A stretch of 64,000 bases of DNA, taken from Flavimobilis massiliensis. Its GTDB lineage: Bacteria; Actinomycetota; Actinomycetes; Actinomycetales; Cellulomonadaceae. Position 1 is the first letter of the stretch; the number at the start of each line of letters is the position of its first letter. Below, one piece after another: positions 25,287 to 33,750 of this stretch. The position numbers were made by a program, and so were the translations under genes. Where the stretch lies: positions 496,001-560,000 of the forward strand of contig NZ_LT964979.1 in NCBI RefSeq assembly GCF_900240335.1. The letters are read 5' to 3'. Under the pieces are notes generated by a model. It ran no database searches, was not told the DNA's origin, and was given only the letters and a program-made list of their open reading frames with translations.

Positions 25287-26447
25287 TCAGAGATCTGCGC
25301 CGAGCCGCGCGCGGACCCGGGCGACGGCGCCAGGCAGGACCGCGCAGAACCGGTCGATGTCGTCCTCGGTGACGCCCGGGTGGAGCGTGAGCCGGACGTT
25401 GCCCTGCGTGAGGGCCCCCATCGCGGCGAGGACATGGCTGGGCTGGAGGGTGAGCGACGTGCACGCGGAGCCCGAGCCGACCGCAAAGCCCGCCGCGTCG
25501 AGCTCGCCGAGGATCGCCTCGCCGTCGACGTAGAGGCACGAGAACGTGAGGACGTGGGGGAGCCGGTCCGTCGGGTCCCCCACGACGTCGACGTCCGGGA
25601 CGAGCGCGGAGACGCGGTCCCGGAGCCGGGCGACGTAGGCGCGCAGCCGGACGTCCTCGGCTTCCTGGCGCGACCGTGCCGCGGTGAGCGACACCGCAGC
25701 GGCGAACGCGACCGCGGTGCTCACCCCGCCGGGGAACCATGGGTCGGGGTCCTCGGGGCCCACGGGGCGTGCGCGCACGCCCGCCCGCATGACGAGGATC
25801 CCGATGCCGTCCGGCCCGCCCCAGTCCGCCGGGTCGGCGGTCAGGACGTCCCAGGACGGACCGACGTCGACGTGCCCGAGCGACGATCCCGCGTCGACGA
25901 GCAGCGGGACCTGGGCCGCGCGCGCCGACGTGTGCACCTGGTCGAGAGGCTGAAGCGTGCCGACCTCGCCGTTCGCGTGCTGGAGGCACGCGAGGCCGAC
26001 GCCGTCGGCCGAGACCGCCGCCTCGAAGGCGTCGCTGTCGACGCGCCCGCGGGCGTCCACCGGGACCAAGGTCACCTCTCCGGGCGCGGTGTGCTCGGCC
26101 GCCGCGAGGAGCGCCGAGCGCTCGACCGCGCTCGCGACGATACGACGCCCGACGCGCCGACGGGCGGGCGCGATGCCGCCCACGGCGGCGTGGATCGCTG
26201 CCGTGTGGGAGGGTGCGAAGCGCACCTCCTCGGTCCGTGCACCGACGGCCGCAGCCACCGTCTCGCGGGCCGCACCAAGCAGCAGCCCCGCGCGCCGACC
26301 CTCGGAATGGAGCCTTCGCGGGCCTGACCAGGCCTCGAGGCGTGCCGCTCGAAGTGCCTCGAGGGTCTCGGGCAGGAGCGGCGCGGCGCCGCCCGCGTCG
26401 AGGAATGTGCGCACCGCGGCTGGTGGTGAGGGGGTGGTTGGGGTCAC
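25287..26447 (-). CDS. NifS/IscS-like protein lacking the PLP lysine
   Basis: Class V aminotransferase fold, 386 residues, closest in layout to cysteine desulfurases. Retained: the persulfide Cys329 in GSGSACTSL, the PLP-ring Asp in VDAGSSLGHVDV and the HANGEVGT block. Lost: the Schiff-base lysine, since the family SAHKxxGPKGIG is DPADWGGPDGIG here (His to Ala207, Lys to Asp208), and the catalytic His after Glu109 (EH to ER110). The reading is unambiguous in the DNA. Such a protein should not bind PLP covalently, so it is either a sulfur-handling or scaffolding relative or an enzyme using other chemistry. GTG start. It lies between erpA (convergent) and ctaC (divergent). Confidence 0.8.
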   Translation of the reverse strand: MTPTTPSPPAAVRTFLDAGGAAPLLPETLEALRAARLEAWSGPRRLHSEGRRAGLLLGAARETVAAAVGARTEEVRFAPSHTAAIHAAVGGIAPARRRVGRRIVASAVERSALLAAAEHTAPGEVTLVPVDARGRVDSDAFEAAVSADGVGLACLQHANGEVGTLQPLDQVHTSARAAQVPLLVDAGSSLGHVDVGPSWDVLTADPADWGGPDGIGILVMRAGVRARPVGPEDPDPWFPGGVSTAVAFAAAVSLTAARSRQEAEDVRLRAYVARLRDRVSALVPDVDVVGDPTDRLPHVLTFSCLYVDGEAILGELDAAGFAVGSGSACTSLTLQPSHVLAAMGALTQGNVRLTLHPGVTEDDIDRFCAVLPGAVARVRARLGADL

Positions 26448-26550
26448 AACCCCACGCTATCTGAGGCCCGCCGAGGGTCTTGGTGACACAACCTTGGCAA
26501 GTGACGTGACCCGCGTGCGCAACCTGGGGAGAAGAGGTGGTGGGAAGAGA

Positions 26551-26556
26551 TAGGCT
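26551..26556 (+). promoter_or_regulatory. ctaC: -10 box for the ctaC-ctaD-ctaF operon
   Basis: TAGGCT, 7 bases before an in-frame ATG at 26564. Either the message is leaderless from that ATG or it has a leader of 45-60 bases to the starts with Shine-Dalgarno sequences at 26609 or 26624. Confidence 0.5.
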
Positions 26557-26608
26557 CGGACCGATGAGGACCAAGGTCCCAGTGGCGTGCCCGCCACCAG
26601 GACGTGAC

Positions 26609-27535
26609 GTGAAAGGCCCACCCTTGCACTCGCAGACTCCCCCCAGCCGCCGCCGGCGCACGAGGCTCGGAGCGATCGCGCTCTCCGCCTTCGTCGTCCT
26701 CGCGGTGTCCGGATGCTCCGAGGAAGCCCAGCGAGGCTTCCTCCCCGGGTACTCCGACGGGCCGGTGACCGACCACACCGACCGCATCACCAACATGTGG
26801 GTCGGCTCGTGGGCCGCGCTCCTCCTCGTGGGTCTCATCACCTGGGGCCTCATGCTCTGGAGCGTCATCGCTTACCGGAAGCGCAAGGACGACCACCAGC
26901 TTCCCGTCCAGACCCGCTACCACATCCCGCTCGAGATGATGTATACGGCGATCCCGATCATGATGATCGGCGTCCTGTTCTTCTACACGCAGCGCGATAT
27001 GGCCGAGATCCGTGACACGTCCGCCACGCCCGACGTCTCGATCCAGGTCGTCGGCAAGCAGTGGAGCTGGGACTTCAACTACCTCGACGACGACGTCTAC
27101 GAGTCCGGCGTCCACGCGGGCGACGTCTCCAAGCTCGGCGGCGAGACGAGCCTCGACGGCGCGGTGGGCACCGACGAGTCTCTCCCGACCCTCTACCTGC
27201 CCGTCGGCGAGAAGGTCGAGCTCATCCTCGACTCGCGCGACGTCATCCACTCGTTCTGGGTGCCGGCCTTCCTCGACAAGCTCGACATGATCCCGCACCG
27301 CACGAACAAGATGCACATCGTGCCCCAGCGCATCGGCTACTACGCCGGCAAGTGCGCCGAGCTCTGCGGCGAGCACCACTCGGGCATGCTCTTCAACGTC
27401 GCGATCGTCTCGCGCGCCGACTACGACGCAGCGATGGCCGACCTCCGCGCCAAGGGCCAGACCGGCGCCCTCGGCATGGACCTGGTCCGCCAGCAGGACG
27501 CCGCCGACCTCACGTCCACGGAAGGTGACAACTGA
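26609..27535 (+). CDS. ctaC: Cytochrome c oxidase subunit II (lipoprotein)
   Basis: Electron-entry subunit of the aa3 oxidase. A twin-basic N-region (PSRRRRTRLG) leads into a lipobox (AVSGC), so the mature N-terminus is a lipid-modified Cys. Two membrane helices follow (WVGSWAALLLVGLITWGLM and MMYTAIPIMMIGVLFFY), then the cupredoxin domain with the CuA ligands CAELCGEHHSGM and the aromatic path GKQWSWDFNY. The GTG start with AGGA is used; an ATG at 26564 (leaderless pattern) and a TTG at 26624 (behind AAAGG) are real alternatives. The stop overlaps the ctaD start (TGATG). Confidence 0.93.
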   Translation: MKGPPLHSQTPPSRRRRTRLGAIALSAFVVLAVSGCSEEAQRGFLPGYSDGPVTDHTDRITNMWVGSWAALLLVGLITWGLMLWSVIAYRKRKDDHQLPVQTRYHIPLEMMYTAIPIMMIGVLFFYTQRDMAEIRDTSATPDVSIQVVGKQWSWDFNYLDDDVYESGVHAGDVSKLGGETSLDGAVGTDESLPTLYLPVGEKVELILDSRDVIHSFWVPAFLDKLDMIPHRTNKMHIVPQRIGYYAGKCAELCGEHHSGMLFNVAIVSRADYDAAMADLRAKGQTGALGMDLVRQQDAADLTSTEGDN

Positions 27536-29268
27536 TGGCTGCCGCTGCAGCGACCACGGTCCCGGGTCTCGCACCTGCTCGCAGGAACATGGGCCGCACG
27601 ATCGTCAAGTGGGTCACGTCGACCGATCACAAGACGATCGGCTACATGTACCTCATCACGTCGTTCGTGTTCTTCTGCATCGCAGGAGTCATGGCGCTTG
27701 TCATCCGCGCCGAGCTCTTCGAGCCAGGCATCCAGATCGTGCAGAGCAAGGAGCAGTACAACCAGCTCTTCACGATGCACGGCACAATCATGCTGCTGCT
27801 CTTCGCGACGCCGCTCTTCGCCGGCTTCGCCAACGTCATCACGCCGCTGCAGATCGGTGCCCCCGACGTCGCGTTCCCGCGGCTCAACATGTTCGCGTAC
27901 TGGCTCTACCTCTTCGGTGGCCTCATCGCGTGCGCGGGCTTCTTCACGCGTCAGGGTGCGGCGTCATTCGGCTGGTTCGGCTACGCGCCGTTGTCGAACG
28001 CGACGTTCAGCCCCGGGCTCGGCGGTGACCTCTGGGTCTTCGGCCTCGCCATGGGTGGCTTCGGCACGATCCTCGGCGCCGTCAACTTCATCACGACGAT
28101 CATCACGATGCGCGTCCCCGGCATGACGATGTTCCGCATGCCTGTCTTCACGTGGGGCACGCTCGTCACGTCGATCCTCATCCTCATGGCGTTCCCCCCG
28201 CTCGCCTCGGCGCTCTTCGCGCTCGGCGCCGACCGCCGCCTCGGCGCGCAGGTCTTCAACCCGGAGAACGGCGGTGCCATCCTCTGGCAGCACCTCTTCT
28301 GGTTCTTCGGGCACCCTGAGGTGTACATCATCGCGCTGCCGTTCTTCGGCATCGTCACCGAGATCGTCCCCGTCTTCAGCCGCAAGCCCCTCTTCGGCTA
28401 CAAGGGCATGGTCTACGCGATCATCGCGATCGCCGCGCTGTCCGTCACCGTGTGGGCGCACCACATGTACGTCACGGGCGCCGTCCTCCTGCCGTTCTTC
28501 TCGCTCATGACGATGGCGATCGCCGTCCCGACAGGCGTGAAGTTCTTCAACTGGATCGGCACGATGTGGCGAGGGAAGCTCACTTTCGAGACACCGATGC
28601 TCTGGTCGCTCGGGTTCCTCGTCACCTTCCTCTTCGGTGGCCTCACGGGCGTCATCCTCTCGACGCCGGTGCTCGACTTCCACCTCTCGGACTCCTACTT
28701 CGTCGTCGCGCACTTCCACTACGTCGTCTTCGGCACCGTGGTCTTCGCGATGTTTGCGGGCTTCTACTTCTGGTGGCCGAAGTTCACAGGCCGCATGCTC
28801 AACGAGAAGCTCGGCAAGATCCACTTCTGGATGCTCTTCATCGGCTTCCACGCGACCTTCCTCGTGCAGCACTGGCTTGGCGTCGCTGGCATGCCCCGCC
28901 GCTACCCCGACTACATGCCCGAGGAGGGCTTCACCTGGATGAACCAGGTCTCGACCTATGGTTCGTTCCTCCTCGCCGCATCGACGCTGCCGTTCCTCTG
29001 GAACGTCTACGTCACCTGGCGCCGCGCGCCCAAGGTCGAGGTCGACGACCCGTGGGGCTTCGGTGGCTCGCTCGAGTGGGCGACCTCGTGCCCGCCCCCG
29101 CGCCACAACTTCACCTCGGTGCCGCGTATCCGCTCCGAGCGGCCGGCCTTCGACCTCCACCACCCGGAGGTCGCCGCGATGGACTACGTTCACGGCGAAC
29201 TGGCCGCAGCATCGGCCCGACCGACCGCGGTCGGGACTTCCGACGAGACGAAGGGTGACACCCTGTGA
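27535..29268 (+). CDS. ctaD: Cytochrome c oxidase subunit I
   Basis: Catalytic subunit with haem a, haem a3 and CuB; reduces oxygen and pumps protons. The 577-residue protein has about 12 helices and the CuB/haem motifs FFGHPEVYIIALP, WAHHMYVTG and HFHYVVFG. The D-channel entry (MHGTIMLLLFATPLFAGFAN) is intact. The C-terminal tail after the last helix is long, as in actinobacteria. It starts in the ctaC stop codon and its own stop overlaps ctaF (GTGA), giving a tightly coupled operon. Confidence 0.97.
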   Translation: MAAAAATTVPGLAPARRNMGRTIVKWVTSTDHKTIGYMYLITSFVFFCIAGVMALVIRAELFEPGIQIVQSKEQYNQLFTMHGTIMLLLFATPLFAGFANVITPLQIGAPDVAFPRLNMFAYWLYLFGGLIACAGFFTRQGAASFGWFGYAPLSNATFSPGLGGDLWVFGLAMGGFGTILGAVNFITTIITMRVPGMTMFRMPVFTWGTLVTSILILMAFPPLASALFALGADRRLGAQVFNPENGGAILWQHLFWFFGHPEVYIIALPFFGIVTEIVPVFSRKPLFGYKGMVYAIIAIAALSVTVWAHHMYVTGAVLLPFFSLMTMAIAVPTGVKFFNWIGTMWRGKLTFETPMLWSLGFLVTFLFGGLTGVILSTPVLDFHLSDSYFVVAHFHYVVFGTVVFAMFAGFYFWWPKFTGRMLNEKLGKIHFWMLFIGFHATFLVQHWLGVAGMPRRYPDYMPEEGFTWMNQVSTYGSFLLAASTLPFLWNVYVTWRRAPKVEVDDPWGFGGSLEWATSCPPPRHNFTSVPRIRSERPAFDLHHPEVAAMDYVHGELAAASARPTAVGTSDETKGDTL

Positions 29269-29663
29269 AGATCGAGACCCGGCTCTTCGCCGCACTCGTG
29301 CCGTTCTTCCTCATCGTGGCTCTGGCCTACGGGCTCACGAGCAAGTTCGAGCCCGTCGGCACCGCCGCACTCTTCCTCCTCGCGGGACTCGTCGGCATGA
29401 TTGCCGGCTACCTCGCGCTCACGGCCCGTCACATCGACGCGCGTCCCGAGGACGACCCTGACGGCGAGATCTCGCAGGGTGCTGGCGAGCTCGGCACGTT
29501 CGCCCCGTGGAGCTGGTGGCCGCTCGTCCTCGCGTTCGCCGCTGCGGTCTGCTTCCTCGGCCTCGCCGCCGGCTGGTGGATCTTCTACATCGGTGTCGGC
29601 ATCTCCGCGATCGCGGTGACGGGCTGGGTCATGGAGTACTCGCGGGGCCTGCACGCCCACTGA
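29265..29663 (+). CDS. ctaF: Cytochrome c oxidase subunit IV (actinobacterial type)
   Basis: Small membrane subunit of the aa3 oxidase, 132 residues, with four helices (LFAALVPFFLIVALAYGL, AALFLLAGLVGMIAGYLAL, WWPLVLAFAAAVCFLGLAA and IFYIGVGISAIAVTGWVM) and the conserved acidic loop RPEDDPDGEISQGAGELG. Coupled to ctaD through a GTGA overlap and followed by a terminator. Confidence 0.9.
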   Translation: MKIETRLFAALVPFFLIVALAYGLTSKFEPVGTAALFLLAGLVGMIAGYLALTARHIDARPEDDPDGEISQGAGELGTFAPWSWWPLVLAFAAAVCFLGLAAGWWIFYIGVGISAIAVTGWVMEYSRGLHAH

Positions 29664-29701
29664 GCGATGCCCCCGGCTGCGACTGACGCGGCCTGCACAC
29701 A

Positions 29702-29738
29702 CGAGGAGGGCCGCACCCACAGGGTGCGGCCCTCCTCG
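29702..29738 (+). terminator. Hairpin after ctaF
   Basis: 17-base perfect stem (cgaggagggccgcaccc) with a three-base loop, 39 bases past the ctaF stop. Confidence 0.8.
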
Positions 29739-29778
29739 CGCGTGTGGCGGATCCGTCGAGCGCCTCCCGGTCATGCGA

Positions 29779-29819
29779 ACGCCCGCACCTGCGCCACTCG
29801 GGCCGGGGAGTGCGGGCGT
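29779..29819. terminator. Second hairpin, facing the small minus-strand gene
   Basis: 10-base stem (acgcccgcac and complement) with a 21-base loop, just past the stop of the small gene at 29835. Confidence 0.5.
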
Positions 29820-29834
29820 GCCTGCGTGTCGCGG

Positions 29835-30047
29835 TCAGTCCTCGCCATGCTGTGTGTCGACGAGGTGGACGGTGCCGTCCGGAGCCACGACCCGGCGGAA
29901 GCGAGTGTGCAGTTCTTCCTCCCGCGCACGCTCCTCGGCATTGGCCGGGCGGATCGGTGCGGCGTAGTCGCCAACCTGCGGCGGCCCGAGAACGTGAGCG
30001 AGCGTGTCCGTGATCGCGCGCCCAGTGGTGCGCTCCTGCGGTCTCAT
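29835..30047 (-). CDS. Small conserved protein between the oxidase and sodA genes
   Basis: Protein of 70 residues starting MRPQERTTGRAITDTLAHVLG. The ATG has a strong Shine-Dalgarno (AAGGAG, spacing 5) and a TACGAT -10 box about 50 bases upstream at 30095-30100, so it is a genuine gene. A middle stretch (PANAEERAREEELHTRF) is a charged helix and the C-terminus (RRVVAPDGTVHLVDTQ) looks like two short strands. No membrane helix or metal motif. Comparable small proteins occur next to ctaCDF in other actinobacteria as far as I recall; the role is unknown. Confidence 0.7.
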   Translation of the reverse strand: MRPQERTTGRAITDTLAHVLGPPQVGDYAAPIRPANAEERAREEELHTRFRRVVAPDGTVHLVDTQHGED

Positions 30048-30233
30048 GTCGACTCCTTCGTCCACTGCGGGACCCCTCGCCCCGCACTCTTTCGATCGTA
30101 GCCCGCCCTGGCGTCCGTGAGGCGTGCAAGCAGGTCAGCGGGGGTGTGAGAAGCGTTGCAGGCGCCCTGTAGCGCCCGGTTGGTGACCCCGTGTGTCGTG
30201 TCCTGGAACGCTCGTGGTGCCCCTGGAGACGGC

Positions 30234-30270
30234 GCAGGGCGGCCACCCCCCGAGGGGGTGGCCGCCCTGC
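30234..30270 (-). terminator. Hairpin after sodA
   Basis: Perfect 17-base stem (gcagggcggccaccccc) with a three-base loop, 14 bases past the sodA stop. Confidence 0.8.
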
Positions 30271-30283
30271 GATCCGGTGCGGG

Positions 30284-30910
30284 TCAGATGGCGACGATGA
30301 GGCCCTGGCCCTGCGAACGCGCGCGCTCGAGGCGTGCGGCGACGTCCGTCCAGTTGACGATGTTCCAGAACGCCTTGACGTAGTCAGCCTTGACGTTGAC
30401 GTAGTCGAGGTAGAAGGCGTGCTCCCACATGTCGAGCATGAGCAGCGGCACGACACCGATCGGCAGGTTGCCCTGCTGGTCGTAGAGCTGCACGATGATG
30501 AGCTTCTGCCCGAGCGTGTCCCACGCGAGGATCGACCAGCCCGAGCCCTGGATGCCGAGCGCGTTCGCCGTGAAGTGGGCGACGAACGCGTCGAACGACC
30601 CGAAGAACTCGTCGATCGCGGCAGCGAGTTCGCCCTCGGGACGGTCGCCGCCCTCGGGGGAGAGGTTCTGCCAGAACACTGAGTGGTTGACGTGCCCGCC
30701 GAGGTTGAACGCGAGGTTCTTCTCGAGCATGTTGACGGCACCGAGGTTGCCCGTCGAGCGAGCCTCTGCGAGGGCGTCGAGCGCGGCGTTGGCGCCGGCG
30801 ACGTACGCAGCGTGGTGCTTGGAGTGGTGAAGCTCCATGATGCGGCCGGAGATGTGCGGGTCCAGCGCGCCGTAGTCGTAGGAGAGGTCGGGAAGGGTGT
30901 ACTCGGCCAT
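30284..30910 (-). CDS. sodA: Superoxide dismutase (Fe/Mn family)
   Basis: Destroys superoxide. The 208-residue protein has the four metal ligands: His in MELHHSKHHAAYV, His in GGHVNHSVFW, and Asp and His in LLMLDMWEHAFYLDY. The QGSGWSILAWD block is closer to the mycobacterial Fe enzyme and human Mn enzyme than to E. coli SodB; the metal cannot be settled from sequence. GGAGG before the ATG. No signal peptide. Placed between the two respiratory operons, a main superoxide source. Confidence 0.96.
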   Translation of the reverse strand: MAEYTLPDLSYDYGALDPHISGRIMELHHSKHHAAYVAGANAALDALAEARSTGNLGAVNMLEKNLAFNLGGHVNHSVFWQNLSPEGGDRPEGELAAAIDEFFGSFDAFVAHFTANALGIQGSGWSILAWDTLGQKLIIVQLYDQQGNLPIGVVPLLMLDMWEHAFYLDYVNVKADYVKAFWNIVNWTDVAARLERARSQGQGLIVAI

Positions 30911-30989
30911 GCCGTGCTGCCTCCATCGTCGTGGGCGCCTGCGCGCCCTCGGGTTGTGACGCCGCCTCGCGACGGGGCGACGTCCTTGC

Positions 30990-31029
30990 ACGTGAGCCCC
31001 GCGGCCGAGGTCGGCCGCGGGGCTCACGT
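30990..31029 (-). terminator. Hairpin after the ctaE-qcrCAB operon
   Basis: Perfect stem of 19 bases (acgtgagccccgcggccga) with a two-base loop, 50 bases past the qcrB stop. Confidence 0.8.
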
Positions 31030-31081
31030 CCTGCTAGGTGAACACAGGTTCAGTCTCTGTCATTCCGGCTCGTGGCGTCGA

Positions 31082-32731
31082 TCAGTGACCGATCTGCGGC
31101 GCGTCGTCGGACTGCTCGACGGCCGTGTGAGCGCCGTGAGCGTTGGCGATCTCCGCAGGGGTGACAGGCTCGATGCGGTCCTCGTAGAAGAACCGGGAGA
31201 GGGCCTGCCAACGCTTGTCCGCCGCGTAGCCCTTGCGACGGACGCCACGCGCGTCCTCGCCGGGCTCGATGACGAGCGGAGCGTGCGCCTGGTAGTTGAC
31301 GCGCAGCCAGCGCTCCTGGTCCGAGAGCGGCTTGTGGACCTCGATGACCTCGCCGGACTCGAAGCGCACGAGACGAGCGGCCTCGTGGCCGTGGAGCACG
31401 AGCTCCCGGTCCTTGCGCTGCAGCGCGAGGCACAGTCGCTTCGTCACCATGAACGCGAACACGGGGGCGACGAAGAAGGCCACCCGGAAGATCCACGTGA
31501 TGGTGTTGATCGACATCTCGAAGTGCGTCGCGATGAGGTCGTTCGAACCGGCGAGCACGAGGATGACGAACGCGGTGAGGAACGCGACGCCGAGTCCGGT
31601 GCGGACCGGGACGTTGCGAGGGCGGTCGAGCACGTGGTGCTCGGACTTGTCCTGCGTGACGCGGGCCTCGATGAACGGGTAGAGCGCGAGGAAGGTGAAC
31701 AGCAGACCCGGGATGACGACGCCGGGGACGAGGATGTTGATCGGGATCGTGAACCCACCGATCACCCACTCCCAGCCCGGCATGAGCCGCAGGCCGCCCT
31801 CGAGGAACAGCATGTACCAGTCCGGCTGGGCGCCGGCGGAGACCGGCGACGGGTCGTACGGGCCGTAGTTCCACACGTTGTTGATCGAGAGCGTCGCTCC
31901 CATGAGAGCAAGCACACCGAAGACGATGAAGAAGAAGCCACCGGCCTTGGCGACGTACACGGGGAACAGCGGGAAGCCCACGACGTTCTTGCTCGAGCGC
32001 CCGCCACCGGGGTACTGCGTGTGCTTGTGGAGCACGACCATGAGGAGGTGGATACCGACGAAGGCGAGGATGAGCGCCGGCACGAGAAGAATGTGCACCG
32101 TGAAGAGGCGCGGGATGATGTGCTCGCCGGGGAACTCTCCGCCGAACAGCGCGTACGAGACGAACGCGCCGATGATCGGGATCGACTTCGCGACGCCGTC
32201 AGCGATGCGCAGGCCGTTGCCGGAGAGCACGTCGTCGGGGAGCGAGTAGCCCGAGAAGCCGGCAAGGAGGCCGAGGATCATGAGGGTGAAGCCGACGAGC
32301 CAGTTGAGCTCGCGCGGCTTGCGGAAGGCACCCGTGAAGAACACGCGCATCATGTGCGTGACGATCGACGCCATGAAGAGCAGCGCGGCCCAGTGGTGGA
32401 TCTGGCGCATGAGGAGGCCGCCACGGACCTCGAAGGACATGTGGAGTGTCGAGGCGAAGGCCTCGGACATCTCGACACCCTGCATCGTCACCGGGAGGGA
32501 GTCCGTCGGGTAGGTCGTGAACCCCATGGACGGCACGAAGAACATCGTGAGGAACCCGCCCGAGATGAGCAGGACGACGAACGAGTAGAGCGCAATCTCG
32601 CCGAGGAGGAACGACCAGTGGTCGGGGAAGACCTTGCGTGCGAACTCCTTGACGGCGCCGGCGATGCCGGTGCGCTGGTCGAGGTAGTCGGCGGCTGCGC
32701 CGACGGCCGTCTCCGGCTGGGTCGTGGTCAC
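31082..32731 (-). CDS. qcrB: Cytochrome bc1 complex cytochrome b subunit
   Basis: Membrane subunit that oxidises menaquinol and bifurcates electrons between QcrA and its two b haems. The 549-residue protein has the haem-binding histidine pairs (MRQIHHWAALLFM ... THMMRVFFTG and FTVHILLVPALILAFVGIHLL) and the Qo-site PDWYMLFLEGG in place of mitochondrial PEWY, as in actinobacteria. The long C-terminal cytoplasmic extension is typical of the bc1-aa3 supercomplex. The GTG overlaps the qcrA stop, so the frame beyond it upstream is not part of the gene. Confidence 0.96.
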   Translation of the reverse strand: MTTTQPETAVGAAADYLDQRTGIAGAVKEFARKVFPDHWSFLLGEIALYSFVVLLISGGFLTMFFVPSMGFTTYPTDSLPVTMQGVEMSEAFASTLHMSFEVRGGLLMRQIHHWAALLFMASIVTHMMRVFFTGAFRKPRELNWLVGFTLMILGLLAGFSGYSLPDDVLSGNGLRIADGVAKSIPIIGAFVSYALFGGEFPGEHIIPRLFTVHILLVPALILAFVGIHLLMVVLHKHTQYPGGGRSSKNVVGFPLFPVYVAKAGGFFFIVFGVLALMGATLSINNVWNYGPYDPSPVSAGAQPDWYMLFLEGGLRLMPGWEWVIGGFTIPINILVPGVVIPGLLFTFLALYPFIEARVTQDKSEHHVLDRPRNVPVRTGLGVAFLTAFVILVLAGSNDLIATHFEMSINTITWIFRVAFFVAPVFAFMVTKRLCLALQRKDRELVLHGHEAARLVRFESGEVIEVHKPLSDQERWLRVNYQAHAPLVIEPGEDARGVRRKGYAADKRWQALSRFFYEDRIEPVTPAEIANAHGAHTAVEQSDDAPQIGH

Positions 32732-33750
32732 TTGAGACGCTCCCAGAAGCTCGGGCCGATGGGCTCGGCGAAGTCGTCCTGCGCGACGAGGTAGCCCTCG
32801 GCGTCGACGGTGATGGGCAACTGAGGCAGCGGCCGGTTCGCGGGGCCGAAGACGACCTTGGCGCCGTCCGCGATGTCGAACGTCGACTGGTGGCAGGGGC
32901 ACAGGAGGTGGTGGGTCTGCTGCTCGTAGAGCGCCACGGGGCAGCCGACGTGCGTGCAGATCTTCGAGTACGCGACGATGCCGTCGTAGGACCAGGTCTC
33001 GCCGGAGGGGGACTGGTCGCCCTTGAGGTCGCGCTCGTCGAGGCGCACGAGCAGGACGACGGCCTTGGCCTTCTCCTCCATCCAGTGCTCCTCGTCGCGC
33101 ATCCCGTCCGGGATGACGTGGAAGACGGAGCCGACCGTGACGTCCGAGGCCTTGATAGGACGGCCGCTCGGGTCGAGCGCGAGGCGACGGCCCTTGCGCC
33201 ACACGGTGTGGCGGAACTTCGAGATGTTCCAGTCGCCGCCGACCGAGCCGATGAGCGGCACGGCGATCGTCAGTGGGAAGATCGCGAGGGCGGAGAGGAC
33301 GGCACCCTTGAGGACGCCGCGACGGGCGATCGCCGAGTCGCGGGCGCCGTCGACGAGCGCCTGGACGGCCGCGTCGCGCGTCGCCTGATCGGACGAGATC
33401 GGCTTGCGCTTCTCCGTGACCTCGTGGTCTGACATGAGGGTCTTGGCCCAGTGGACCGCGCCAGTGCCGATGCCGAGGAGGCTCAGCGCGAGGCCGAGGC
33501 CGAGGCCGAGCGTTGCCCACCGGACGGACATCGGGTCGGAGCCGAGGGGGAGCGCGAAGTACGCGACGAGCGCCCCGACGGCGCCGAGCACGGAGATCGC
33601 GAAGAGGACGACGACCTGACGCTCGGACCGCTTGTTCGCGGCCGGGTCAGTGTCACCCATGCGGTAGCGGTGCTCCGGGAGGCCCGGGTCCTCGAACGCC
33701 GCGGGGACGTCCGAGTGCTCGAGCTCGGTGTTCTTGTCGTGCGTGCTCAC
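32728..33750 (-). CDS. qcrA: Cytochrome bc1 complex Rieske iron-sulfur subunit
   Basis: Takes one electron from menaquinol through a [2Fe-2S] cluster and passes it to QcrC. The 340-residue protein has three N-terminal membrane helices (actinobacterial type; near 47-66, 78-97 and 150-170) and a C-terminal Rieske domain with cluster motifs CTHVGC and CPCHQS. Overlaps qcrC upstream and qcrB downstream by GTGA junctions. Confidence 0.96.
   Translation of the reverse strand: MSTHDKNTELEHSDVPAAFEDPGLPEHRYRMGDTDPAANKRSERQVVVLFAISVLGAVGALVAYFALPLGSDPMSVRWATLGLGLGLALSLLGIGTGAVHWAKTLMSDHEVTEKRKPISSDQATRDAAVQALVDGARDSAIARRGVLKGAVLSALAIFPLTIAVPLIGSVGGDWNISKFRHTVWRKGRRLALDPSGRPIKASDVTVGSVFHVIPDGMRDEEHWMEEKAKAVVLLVRLDERDLKGDQSPSGETWSYDGIVAYSKICTHVGCPVALYEQQTHHLLCPCHQSTFDIADGAKVVFGPANRPLPQLPITVDAEGYLVAQDDFAEPIGPSFWERLK

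Noticed and set aside
25287..26447. Functional cysteine desulfurase
   Set aside because: The PLP lysine and catalytic histidine are missing in an otherwise intact frame.
30683..32794. Open plus-strand frame of about 700 codons opposite sodA and qcrB
   Set aside because: Antisense shadow; the minus strand encodes unmistakable SodA and QcrB.
32732..33520. Upstream continuation of the qcrB frame into qcrA
   Set aside because: Arg/Pro-rich, not cytochrome b; the GTG overlapping the qcrA stop is the coupled start.
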